Shown here in pieces: positions 1 through 5,001 of a stretch of 5,001 bases of DNA (the first letter of the stretch is position 1; every line of letters starts with the position of its first letter). This DNA comes from an uncultured Prevotellaceae bacterium (lineage in GTDB: Bacteria; Bacteroidota; Bacteroidia; Bacteroidales; Bacteroidaceae), in assembly GCA_900313845.1 (NCBI GenBank), contig OMTC01000428.1, forward strand, positions 1-5,001, read 5' to 3'. The notes beneath the pieces are model-generated. The model had not been told where the DNA came from. It did not search any database and worked only from the letters and a program-made list of their open reading frames with translations. A program made the position numbers and the translations under genes.

Positions 1-566
1 CATACGTGATCAAAGGTGATTTTCCCGCGGATTTCGGGCAGCGTCCGGGCGTGATCATCCGGCGGGATCAGCGGCTCCGTGTCCAGCAGAGTGAATATTT
101 TCTCCGAGGCGGAAATGGCGCTCTGCAGCGTGGTGAACTGCTCGGCCAGCTCCTGAATGGGCTCGAAGAAGGAATTGATGTACTGGAGGAAAATGTACAG
201 GGTTCCCAGAGTGATTTCCGCCTTCAGCACCGCGCCGCCGCCGGAGACCATGATGATCATCAGGGCGATGACGCTGAGCAGATAGATCAGGGGGCGGAAG
301 ATGGTGAAGACCATCATTTCCCGGAAGCTGGCCTGATAAAGGCTGGCGTTCCTTTCCTCAAACTCCCGGTATTTCTTCTTCTCCTGGCCGAAGATCTGAA
401 TGATCTTCATTCCGGACAGATGCTCGCTCAGGAAGGTGTTCAGCGCGGTCAGCCGCGTGCGGACCTGACGGTAGGCCTTCCGGCTGATCATGCGGAAGAG
501 GAGCGTAAGGGCGGCCACCAGGGGAAGCAGGATAAAGCTGTACTTCAGCCCAAACTTCCAATCCAT
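1..566 (-). CDS. ABC exporter, transmembrane-domain fragment (broken at both ends)
   Basis: The minus frame is open for 188 codons from an ATG at 564-566 to the window edge. It reads as the second half of a type I ABC exporter membrane domain (MsbA/LmrA-like), which would move substrates across the inner membrane using ATP. Visible parts are a membrane helix at residues 10-25 (FILLPLVAALTLLF), a cytoplasmic coiled segment at 28-85 with the family motif SGMKIIQIFGQEKKKYREFE, two more helices around 86-108 and 118-135, the conserved NSFFEPIQELAEQFTTLQSAISASEKIF stretch split over 131-158, and LLDTEP at 160-165. It ends at GKITFDHV, where the nucleotide-binding domain should begin beyond position 1. 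About the first 150 residues of the usual protein are missing, so the ATG is probably an internal methionine. GC content and CTG/ATC/GCC-heavy codons differ sharply from the genes to the right. I infer a Firmicutes-like origin joined artificially. The substrate cannot be told. Confidence 0.85.
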   Translation of the reverse strand, partial: MDWKFGLKYSFILLPLVAALTLLFRMISRKAYRQVRTRLTALNTFLSEHLSGMKIIQIFGQEKKKYREFEERNASLYQASFREMMVFTIFRPLIYLLSVIALMIIMVSGGGAVLKAEITLGTLYIFLQYINSFFEPIQELAEQFTTLQSAISASEKIFTLLDTEPLIPPDDHARTLPEIRGKITFDHV

Positions 567-1485
567 TCGTCAGGTCGGGGTCATCGCCTGCATCCTTAAT
601 AACACACGCTGAATGACCTTCTATTTTGTGAACCCTCACGGGAATATCTTCTCCATCAGGAATGCACACGAGGACTGTGGATTGATGAGTGAGAGCCGCA
701 ATAGCTGCTGCCGTAGCACAAGTTCCTGTTGTGATACCTGTATGGAGTTCGAAGAAATCGGGAACCAATTGCTGCACCAACAAGCGCAATCCATGAGGAC
801 CATTGCACACAGCAAAGCCCTTAGGCAACAGAGGACGCTCCACAGCAAAGATACGAATTCCTAACTTCCGTGCCTCTTCCACCTTTTCTATGAATCCCCC
901 ACTCTCTCCACTTTCTTTTGTGAGGATGGCATCGGGATGCAGCGTATTCATAGAATCATCGGGATAAAACACAAGGTGGTCGGTTGGAAACCCTTCTCGC
1001 TGCGCCATTTCTTGTGAGGATTCGCGTTGCAAGATGCGAAACCAACATTCATGCTGCATCCAAAAAAGCTTCAGTTTTCCGATTGTCTGCACTCCGGTGA
1101 GAGCCAAAAGACGTTGAATGCCAGCATCGCAGAGTTTGGAAATGGCATCCTCATAGTCCTTGCACCAAACAATGTCGGATGCCCTTCGAGGGTATTGCCT
1201 TTCGTAGCGAATGCAGGGAATGCTCCATTTTTCTGATACTTCCGCCACATTCCGATGCACTCCCTCCGCAAAGGGATGAGTAGCATCTATGATGAGTTTT
1301 ATTTCATTTGCTCTACAGAATTCAGCCATTTGGACAGCATCCATACCTCCCACCAAACGAGTGGCATGTACCAACGAAACATCCTGCTCTCCACCACGTG
1401 TGGAGTAGTAAAAAGGCTTTCCTGCTTCTTCGAGCACCTGAACAGCCTTTCTTCCTTCTGTTGTTCCGCCTAATACGAGAACCAT
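358..1485 (-). CDS. cbiJD: CbiJ-CbiD fusion: cobalt-precorrin-6A reductase / cobalt-precorrin-5B C1-methyltransferase, CbiD truncated
   Basis: Residues 1-~243 are the NAD(P)H-dependent cobalt-precorrin-6A reductase CbiJ/CobK. Motifs are LGGTTEGR (5-12), IDATHPFAEGVHRNV (66-80), ALTGVQTIGKL (128-138) and TKESGESGGFIEKVEEA (189-205). From about 248 the CbiD C1-methyltransferase begins, with TGITTGTCATAAAIAAL (249-265) and VIKDAGDDPDLTNG (295-308). These two cytoplasmic enzymes do consecutive steps, 5B to 6A and 6A to 6B. CbiD homology ends near residue 315 (about position 541). The remaining codons to the stop at 358 are the wrong frame of the ABC exporter DNA and are not real protein. A full CbiD domain is about 350 residues, so most of it is missing. 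The start at 1485 is firm because an in-frame TAA (1486-1488) directly precedes the ATG. There is no Shine-Dalgarno, only an A-rich repeat leader. cbiGF ends 113 bp upstream. Confidence 0.9.
   Translation of the reverse strand: MVLVLGGTTEGRKAVQVLEEAGKPFYYSTRGGEQDVSLVHATRLVGGMDAVQMAEFCRANEIKLIIDATHPFAEGVHRNVAEVSEKWSIPCIRYERQYPRRASDIVWCKDYEDAISKLCDAGIQRLLALTGVQTIGKLKLFWMQHECWFRILQRESSQEMAQREGFPTDHLVFYPDDSMNTLHPDAILTKESGESGGFIEKVEEARKLGIRIFAVERPLLPKGFAVCNGPHGLRLLVQQLVPDFFELHTGITTGTCATAAAIAALTHQSTVLVCIPDGEDIPVRVHKIEGHSACVIKDAGDDPDLTNGLEVWAEVQLYPASPGGRPYAPLPHDQPEGLPSGPHAADRAEHLPERASVRNEDHSDLRPGEEEIPGV
538..568. other. Junction between two unrelated DNAs (probable assembly chimera)
   Basis: On the minus strand the CbiD frame reads DDPDLTNGLEVWAEV down to about 541, a normal CbiD continuation. 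The overlapping frame from 566 reads MDWKFGLKYSFILLPL, a normal ABC exporter helix. Both are plausible across about 25 bp, so the join lies in or beside a short shared sequence. Below it base composition and protein family change, and CbiD homology stops. Neither gene is complete. This fits a misassembly better than a natural insertion. Confidence 0.8.
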
Positions 1486-1488
1486 TTA

Positions 1489-1528
1489 TTAGTTTTTGAG
1501 TTGATAAGTTTTTGAGTTTTTGAGTTTT
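1489..1528 (-). repeat. 40-bp A-rich leader repeat, copy 1 (before cbiJD)
   Basis: Read on the minus strand this is a run of AAAACTC-type units ending in AACTAA, 3 nt before the cbiJD ATG. It matches 3396-3435 at 37 of 40 positions by eye. The differences are all purine or pyrimidine transitions. It forms the immediate 5' leader. The A-rich, unstructured composition suits Bacteroidota initiation, which rarely uses a Shine-Dalgarno. A role in initiation is inferred. Confidence 0.8.
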
Positions 1529-1540
1529 CGCGGAGAGTAT

Positions 1541-1594
1541 CATTCTACTCCCCTCGCCTTTTGGAGAGGGGTGGGGTTGGGGGTGAGGCTTTTT
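1541..1594. repeat. GC-rich hairpin repeat, copy A (variant, tandem with copy B)
   Basis: This starts CATTCTACTCCCCTCGCC, as do copies B and C. It contains the CCCCTCGCC / GGAGAGGGG inverted arms (8 of 9 pairs, 4-base loop) and ends in GGGGGTGAGGCTTTTT. It differs from B and C by a C-to-T in the loop side and a few extra bases in the G-rich tract. It lies in the cbiGF-cbiJD spacer just after the cbiGF stop. Translated, the family gives PNPSPKGEG-like peptides, which I recall as common Bacteroidota intergenic repeats. Confidence 0.8.
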
Positions 1595-1645
1595 CATTCT
1601 ACTCCCCTCGCCCTTTGGAGAGGGGTTGGGGGTGAGGCCCTTTTC
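1595..1645. repeat. GC-rich hairpin repeat, copy B (encodes the CbiF tail)
   Basis: This copy abuts copy A head to tail and matches copy C (3501-3550) over its first 32 bases. It carries the same imperfect hairpin arms. The cbiGF reading frame runs into it, so the last residues (PHPQPLSKGRGE) and the TAG stop (1599-1601) come from the repeat rather than from the CbiF family. This suggests insertion at the native 3' end of the gene. Confidence 0.85.
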
Positions 1646-3392
1646 TATACAAATGGCTGAAATTCTTATCATAGAGCAGCGAGGTGGAGGAACGATTATC
1701 GATTGCCTCACCCACCACTATCATTGTTGTCAGCGTTAGATGATTGTCTTTCACGATTTTTGCCAAATCCTTCAACTTTCCACGATAGATTCGTTGGTCA
1801 GGCCATGTGAGATGATAGCATGCAGCAACAGGTGTTTCCTCGGGATATTCCTGAAGCAACTGCGCTTGCACATCATCCACGATGGAAGCACTGAGGAAAA
1901 TGCACATCGTACTCTGGCTACGAGCTAACAAATGGAGTTTTTCCTTTTCAGGCATCGGTGTGCGTCCCTCACCCCTCGTCAAGATAATCGTTTGGCAACG
2001 CTCTGGAATCGTGAATTGAGAACGTAGTTCTGCTGCCGCAGCAAGGAAAGATGAAATGCCAGGAGTGATGTGGTACGACATGCCATGTGCATCGAAGTAT
2101 GCCATCTGTTCCTGTATGGCACCAAAAATGCAAGGGTCGCCCGTATGCAGACGCACAATCAATTTACCTCGGTCGTAAAACTCCTGCATCAATGCACATT
2201 GCTCTTCCAAATTCATGTCGGCAGAAGAACGCACCGTGGCACCAGCTTTTGCACAGAGAGTGAGTTCTCGAGGAACCAATGAACCCGCATACAGTATCAA
2301 GTCAGCACGCTCCAAGAATCTCCTTCCTCTAACAGACACAAGCTCTGGGTCACCAGGTCCTGCACCTACTATCTCCACATGCCCTTCCCGCAAGTGAAGA
2401 GGGTCAATCGCCACTGCCACCGTGAAATTCTTTCCCTTTTGCTTCGTGAGTAGCAAGCGTCCGTGATGAGAGCCCAAAATTGCAGCAGCTTCACAGACGG
2501 AAGGAGTGCCCACATGCTTTGCTACCGTATCGGATGGCGTTGGAACATCCACCTTACTCAATTCCTCAGCAGTAAAGAATCTAACTAAATTATCTTGTTT
2601 CAAAACCTGAAAGACAGGCTCATCCGCTTTTACATCAATGGAGCAATACACACAGGCAGCAGGATGCATCCCATGCTCCCTCACAACATCATGAATCGAC
2701 TGAATGATTTCCACCGCTGGCTCTGCTTGATGAGCTAAACCAATACCGTATGTAAGAACATGAGGCACAAACTGAATAAAAGGAACACTGAACTTTTCGT
2801 CGTGAACAAATGGAGAAACGATGATGAGAGCATTTATCTGTTCATCCACCTCATTGAGCGAGGAAAGGAGTTTCACAAACTCCGGTAGCGTGCTTTCCAA
2901 ATAATCCGTTCCTGCATCACGCACCTCCAACAACAATCCCACAGGCTTCTGATTCACAAAAGCAAAAATCACACGATTCATCATCTGCTCATCCACCAAG
3001 GTCCAATGGAAACGCTCTGCCAAGGTATCGAGTGCCCAAATGCCTTGATTATCAGATTGAGTGGTAATGATAGGAGCAGCACCCAGAAGCGATGCCAATA
3101 GCAAAGTAAGCTCATTGGCACCACCGATATGTCCGCTCAGCACCGACACCACATTCCTCCCCCTGCTGTCAACACAAACCACAGCAGGGTCGGTATGCTT
3201 ATCATGAATCAATGGAGCAATGGTTCTCACACAAATCCCCATCGCACCTATAAACACGAAGGCATCGAACTGATGAAAATGCGAGCGCACTTCCCCTCGC
3301 TTCATGATTCTGTTCTCTTCAGCCAGTAGCGAAGAAATGCGTTCCGCCAGCTTTCTTCCTTCCTCCGACACTGGGATAATTGCTATCTTCAT
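1599..3392 (-). CDS. cbiGF: CbiG-CbiF fusion: cobalt-precorrin-5A hydrolase / cobalt-precorrin-4 C11-methyltransferase
   Basis: Residues 1-~332 are CbiG, which opens the ring lactone of cobalt-precorrin-5A and releases acetaldehyde. The N-terminal domain has GAMGICVRTIAPLIHDK (49-65), DPAVVCVDSRGRNVVSVLSG (68-87) and HIGGANELT. A middle domain follows (about 135-205), then the C-terminal CbiG domain from GIGLAHQ (216-222) to about 328. Residues 338-~583 are CbiF, the SAM-dependent C11-methyltransferase. Its motifs are VEIVGAGPGDPELVSVRG (339-356), YAGSLV (368-373), RLHTGDPCIFGAIQEQM (414-430), PGISSFLAAAA (444-454) and TRGEGRTPMPE (472-482). CbiF supplies the substrate of CbiG. CbiF homology ends near LYRKG (581-585), and the last 12 residues are encoded by hairpin repeat copy B. 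The start is firm, since an in-frame TAA lies at 3396-3398. Both domains look intact. The protein is cytoplasmic. Confidence 0.95.
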   Translation of the reverse strand: MKIAIIPVSEEGRKLAERISSLLAEENRIMKRGEVRSHFHQFDAFVFIGAMGICVRTIAPLIHDKHTDPAVVCVDSRGRNVVSVLSGHIGGANELTLLLASLLGAAPIITTQSDNQGIWALDTLAERFHWTLVDEQMMNRVIFAFVNQKPVGLLLEVRDAGTDYLESTLPEFVKLLSSLNEVDEQINALIIVSPFVHDEKFSVPFIQFVPHVLTYGIGLAHQAEPAVEIIQSIHDVVREHGMHPAACVYCSIDVKADEPVFQVLKQDNLVRFFTAEELSKVDVPTPSDTVAKHVGTPSVCEAAAILGSHHGRLLLTKQKGKNFTVAVAIDPLHLREGHVEIVGAGPGDPELVSVRGRRFLERADLILYAGSLVPRELTLCAKAGATVRSSADMNLEEQCALMQEFYDRGKLIVRLHTGDPCIFGAIQEQMAYFDAHGMSYHITPGISSFLAAAAELRSQFTIPERCQTIILTRGEGRTPMPEKEKLHLLARSQSTMCIFLSASIVDDVQAQLLQEYPEETPVAACYHLTWPDQRIYRGKLKDLAKIVKDNHLTLTTMIVVGEAIDNRSSTSLLYDKNFSHLYRKGPHPQPLSKGRGE

Positions 3393-3395
3393 CTT

Positions 3396-3435
3396 TTAGT
3401 TTTTAAGTTGATGAGTTTTTAAGTTTTTGAGTTTT
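3396..3435 (-). repeat. 40-bp A-rich leader repeat, copy 2 (before cbiGF)
   Basis: Same family as 1489-1528, with 37 of 40 positions identical. It again ends 3 nt before the ATG, this time of cbiGF, with AAG as the intervening triplet instead of TAA. It follows hairpin copy C in the same order as copies B/A and leader copy 1 in the other spacer. No Shine-Dalgarno is present. Confidence 0.8.
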
Positions 3436-3455
3436 AACAACGGAAAAATCGAAAG

Positions 3456-3617
3456 TTATTCGGAAAATCGGAACCTTTTGGATTCGCCGAGTTGAAGGTT
3501 CATTCTACTCCCCTCGCCCTTTGGAGAGGGGTCGGGGGTGAGGCTTTTTCTCGCTTTCAATATTTTAATAGGATGGTAGTCATCCACCGTCACACTCACT
3601 GTCACTTCGGATTCTTT
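3456..3617 (-). other. Out-of-frame C-terminus of CbiT (frameshift candidate)
   Basis: In the +1 frame relative to cobL, the minus strand reads ESEVTVSVTVDDYHPIKILK near 3614-3555. The DDYHPIKILKA part resembles the closing strand of Bacteroidota CobL/CbiT proteins as I remember them. It then continues through hairpin copy C to TAA at 3456-3458. The annotated frame instead ends IRSDSECDGG at 3580. The +1 frame has a stop (TGA) near 3626-3628, so the shift must lie between there and about 3583. The usual helix before this strand also seems missing, so a small deletion may accompany the frameshift. An 11-bp direct repeat (CCGTCACACTC) at 3587-3597 and 3621-3631 flanks the site. Confidence 0.6.
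3501..3550. repeat. GC-rich hairpin repeat, copy C (after cobL)
   Basis: This copy shares the first 32 bases with copy B and the arms CCCCTCGCC / GGAGAGGGG. It sits just after the cobL 3' end. In the frame that carries the expected CbiT C-terminus (VDDYHPIKILKA) it would be translated as LTPDPSPKGEGSRMN, ending at a TAA at 3456-3458. On the minus strand no T-run follows the hairpin, so it is not an intrinsic terminator for the operon. Confidence 0.85.
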
Positions 3618-4803
3618 CATCCGTCACACTCGCAGGATCCACACAGTTGTAAACCATCACACCACCCTCTTGCAGACAAGCGTGTGCCTTTTCTATCACA
3701 TCCTGCAAACGACCTCCATGTCCGCCTATAAATATGGCATCGGGCATCGGAATGGCATGACCCTCTTCATCTTTCAGTAAAGACACATCCACTTCCAAAA
3801 AATCAGCTATAAACGCTTGGATTCCTGGTGCATGAAATCGCACAGCATTCGTTTCCATCAATTCACGTCCTTCAGGACGCACTTCGAAAGCTGTCACACG
3901 AAGATGTGGAAACATCAATCGGGCTTCTATCGAAACACTGCCTGTGCAAAATCCGATGTCCCAAAAACTTCTTCGATGCTGCAAATCGAGAGATGCAAGC
4001 GTCAAAACCCTAATAGCCGCCTTTGTTATCATCTTAGGTCTTCCTTCCAAACCTTGAAAGAGATGGTCAGGCAAGCCAAATGAAGAATGAAGAATAGTCG
4101 CTTCGCTTCCGAATGAAGAATTTATTTTACTTTCATTAACTGAGTATTCTTCATTCTTAATTCTTAATTCTTCATTTATTATTATAGCACAGTTAGGACG
4201 TTCAAACTCACGCTCCACAGCTTCCTTCAACGATAGGCACAACACACGTTCCCTTTCTCGATTTCCAAGATTCTCTCCTACTATCATTTCGAAGTCGGAA
4301 AAACCATAGTGAAGCATACGTGCAGCAATAGCACTTGGAGTATGTGTCCCATCAGTCAACAAACCAATCTTCTTCTCACCTCGAATCAATGCAGCATCCA
4401 GTTCCTGCCAAGGACGTCCCGTCAAAGAAACAATCTTCATATCGTGATAAGGAAGCACGATCCGATGCGCTAACATCTGCAAACTATTGAAAGAAGGATA
4501 CAGTGTGATTTGTGCATCAGGAATCATTCGTTTTATCGTATTTGCAAAACCAAAGAAAAGAGGGTCGCCCGAAGCAAACACAACGATGGTTTCGTCAATG
4601 GCATCATATTTCTTGAAAACCGCATCGATAGGAACCGTTATGTCAATCCACTCATGCGTTACAGGCAACGCATCCCTCACTATCTCATGATGCCTTCTTC
4701 CACCCGAAAACACACGATGGGAAGCAATTGCCTCCCTCACCTCAGGTGCAAACCATTGCTCCCGATTATCATCTATTCCTATGACTATAAATTCTTTTTT
4801 CAA
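3580..4803 (-). CDS. cobL: CbiE-CbiT fusion (CobL): cobalt-precorrin-7 C5-methyltransferase / cobalt-precorrin-6B C15-methyltransferase (decarboxylating)
   Basis: Residues 1-~207 are CbiE, a tetrapyrrole methylase, with FIVIGI (5-10), FSGGRRHHE (32-40), VFASGDPLFFGFA (75-87), SLTGRPW (126-132), LLTDGTHTPSAIA (148-160) and ENLGNRERE (177-185). Residues 244-407 are CbiT, a Rossmann-type SAM methyltransferase that also removes the C12 acetate carboxyl. It shows MITKAAIRVLTL (258-269), SAM motif DIGFCTGSVSIEA (282-294), AFEVRPEG (305-312), DAIFIGGHGG (355-364) and GGVMVYN (380-386). The two enzymes do consecutive steps. Residues 210-243 are a low-complexity linker from a repeat-like insert. The start is a TTG at 4803. 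An in-frame TGA two codons upstream (4807-4809) leaves no ATG option, and the FIVIGI strand follows at once. The C-terminus appears frameshifted: the expected DDYHPIKILKA lies in the next frame, so CbiT may be impaired unless this is a sequence error. Confidence 0.92.
   Translation of the reverse strand: MKKEFIVIGIDDNREQWFAPEVREAIASHRVFSGGRRHHEIVRDALPVTHEWIDITVPIDAVFKKYDAIDETIVVFASGDPLFFGFANTIKRMIPDAQITLYPSFNSLQMLAHRIVLPYHDMKIVSLTGRPWQELDAALIRGEKKIGLLTDGTHTPSAIAARMLHYGFSDFEMIVGENLGNRERERVLCLSLKEAVEREFERPNCAIIINEELRIKNEEYSVNESKINSSFGSEATILHSSFGLPDHLFQGLEGRPKMITKAAIRVLTLASLDLQHRRSFWDIGFCTGSVSIEARLMFPHLRVTAFEVRPEGRELMETNAVRFHAPGIQAFIADFLEVDVSLLKDEEGHAIPMPDAIFIGGHGGRLQDVIEKAHACLQEGGVMVYNCVDPASVTDERIRSDSECDGG
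4075..4176 (-). repeat. Repeat-like insert translated as the CbiE-CbiT linker
   Basis: On the minus strand this stretch is built from GAAGAATTAAGAAT-type units of the kind seen between genes in Bacteroidota. It includes a 14-bp inverted repeat (4083-4096 with 4145-4158). It adds 34 codons (NEELRIKNEE..., ending SSFG) without a stop in the cobL frame, exactly between the two enzyme domains. Composition is far richer in A+T than either domain. CbiE and CbiT domains need no such linker. Confidence 0.7.
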
Positions 4804-4902
4804 GTATCAAGTATCGTTTAAAGTTTAACGAAGTTTCACTTTCACTAAATAAAATCCTTTTTAATCCTTTAAATCCTTGATTAATTTTTCACTTCTCACT
4901 CT
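4801..4902. repeat. cbiC-cobL spacer made of AT-rich repeat-like units
   Basis: No gene fits here. On the minus strand the spacer starts with GTGAAGAGTGAGAAGTG-like units at the cbiC stop. It continues with AAGGATTTAAAGGATTAAAAAGG, i.e. repeated AAGGATT steps, and ends in AAACTTTAAACG plus two GATACTTG-like steps. The last step (4801-4815 region, CAAGTAT twice on the plus strand) contains the TTG start of cobL. No Shine-Dalgarno and no convincing promoter are visible. Confidence 0.55.
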
Positions 4903-5001
4903 TCACACATCCCTTCCAGGTTTCAGTTCCTCTGCATCGTCCCACGCCAAAATACTATTCACCAGCGTAGCGGCGATATTGCTGCCACCTTTCCTGCCCT
5001 C
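4903..5001 (-). CDS. cbiC: Cobalt-precorrin-8 methylmutase CbiC, C-terminal 32 residues
   Basis: The minus frame is open from the window edge to a TGA at 4903-4905. It begins EGRKGGSNIAATLVNSIL and ends ELKPGRDV. The GRKGGSNxAA..VN..L stretch matches the C-terminal end of precorrin-8X methylmutases (CbiC/CobH), which move a methyl group from C11 to C12 to give cobyrinate. That is the step after CbiE. Only the tail is in the window, so the assignment rests on this motif plus its place directly upstream of cobL. The cobL start is 99 bp downstream. The stop codon lies at the edge of a GTGAAGAGTGAGAAGTG-like repeat, so the exact C-terminus may have been set by that insertion. Confidence 0.78.
   Translation of the reverse strand, partial: EGRKGGSNIAATLVNSILAWDDAEELKPGRDV

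Noticed and set aside
1..566. Horizontal transfer of an ABC exporter into cbiD
   Set aside because: The exporter lacks its N-terminal part exactly at the join, and there is no integrase, insertion sequence or target duplication. A chimera needs fewer assumptions.
6..599. Plus-strand open frame of 197 codons over the left end
   Set aside because: It lies antisense to the clear ABC exporter frame, crosses the junction, and its product shows no recognisable fold or motif. It is a shadow of GC-rich coding DNA.
1541..1645. CRISPR-like tandem repeats
   Set aside because: There are only two adjoining copies with no spacer between them, and the third copy is almost 2 kb away.
1322..1711. Minus-strand 129-codon frame running through the hairpin repeats
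   Set aside because: It overlaps the CbiF 3' end and the CbiJ start in another frame. Its PNPSPKGEG peptides are translated repeat, not a protein family.
3501..3550. GC-rich hairpins as rho-independent terminators
   Set aside because: On the transcribed minus strand no T-run follows the stems. The T5 run is on the plus-strand side and is separated from the stem by about 14 bases. Downstream genes also appear to belong to the same operon.
4810..4902. Cobalamin riboswitch before cobL
   Set aside because: The spacer is under 100 bp, AT-rich and repeat-like, and lacks the conserved B12-box. Any riboswitch would be expected upstream of the operon, outside the window.

Overview
The window looks like a join of two unrelated DNAs. 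Positions ~565-5001 are minus-strand cobalamin (vitamin B12) corrin-ring genes from a gut-type Bacteroidota, possibly Prevotella-like. The evidence is Bacteroidota-style domain fusions, A-rich leaders without Shine-Dalgarno sites, and 'PNPSPKGEG'-type intergenic repeats. Positions 1-~550 are richer in G+C (35 of 60 bases at 181-240 and 37 of 60 at 481-540, against 26 of 60 at 2701-2760). They encode the middle of a type I ABC exporter that resembles Firmicutes proteins. The two reading frames cross inside a stretch of about 25 bp near 541-566, breaking both genes. An assembly chimera is the simplest explanation.

Transcription runs right to left: the last 32 codons of cbiC (4903-5001), a CbiE-CbiT fusion (3580-4803, cobL), a CbiG-CbiF fusion (1599-3392), and a CbiJ-CbiD fusion (from 1485, cut in CbiD at the junction). 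CbiD and CbiG, with no CobG/CobF/CobN in view, point to the anaerobic, early-cobalt route. The seven activities cover seven consecutive steps from cobalt-precorrin-4 to cobyrinate: F, G, D, J, T, E, C. In each fusion the two domains do consecutive steps, and the later-acting domain is N-terminal.

The most unusual feature is how far small repeats have shaped gene ends. A GC-rich hairpin element (three copies) supplies the stop codon and last residues of CbiF, and follows CbiT. A 40-bp A-rich repeat ends exactly 3 nt before the start codons of both cbiGF and cbiJD. Another repeat-like insert is translated as the CbiE-CbiT linker. The cobL start is a TTG inside a short tandem repeat. The cobL 3' end also appears frameshifted, with the expected C-terminus in the next frame. 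No operon promoter, riboswitch, tRNA, rRNA, CRISPR or insertion sequence was seen. The operon's 5' end lies beyond position 5001.
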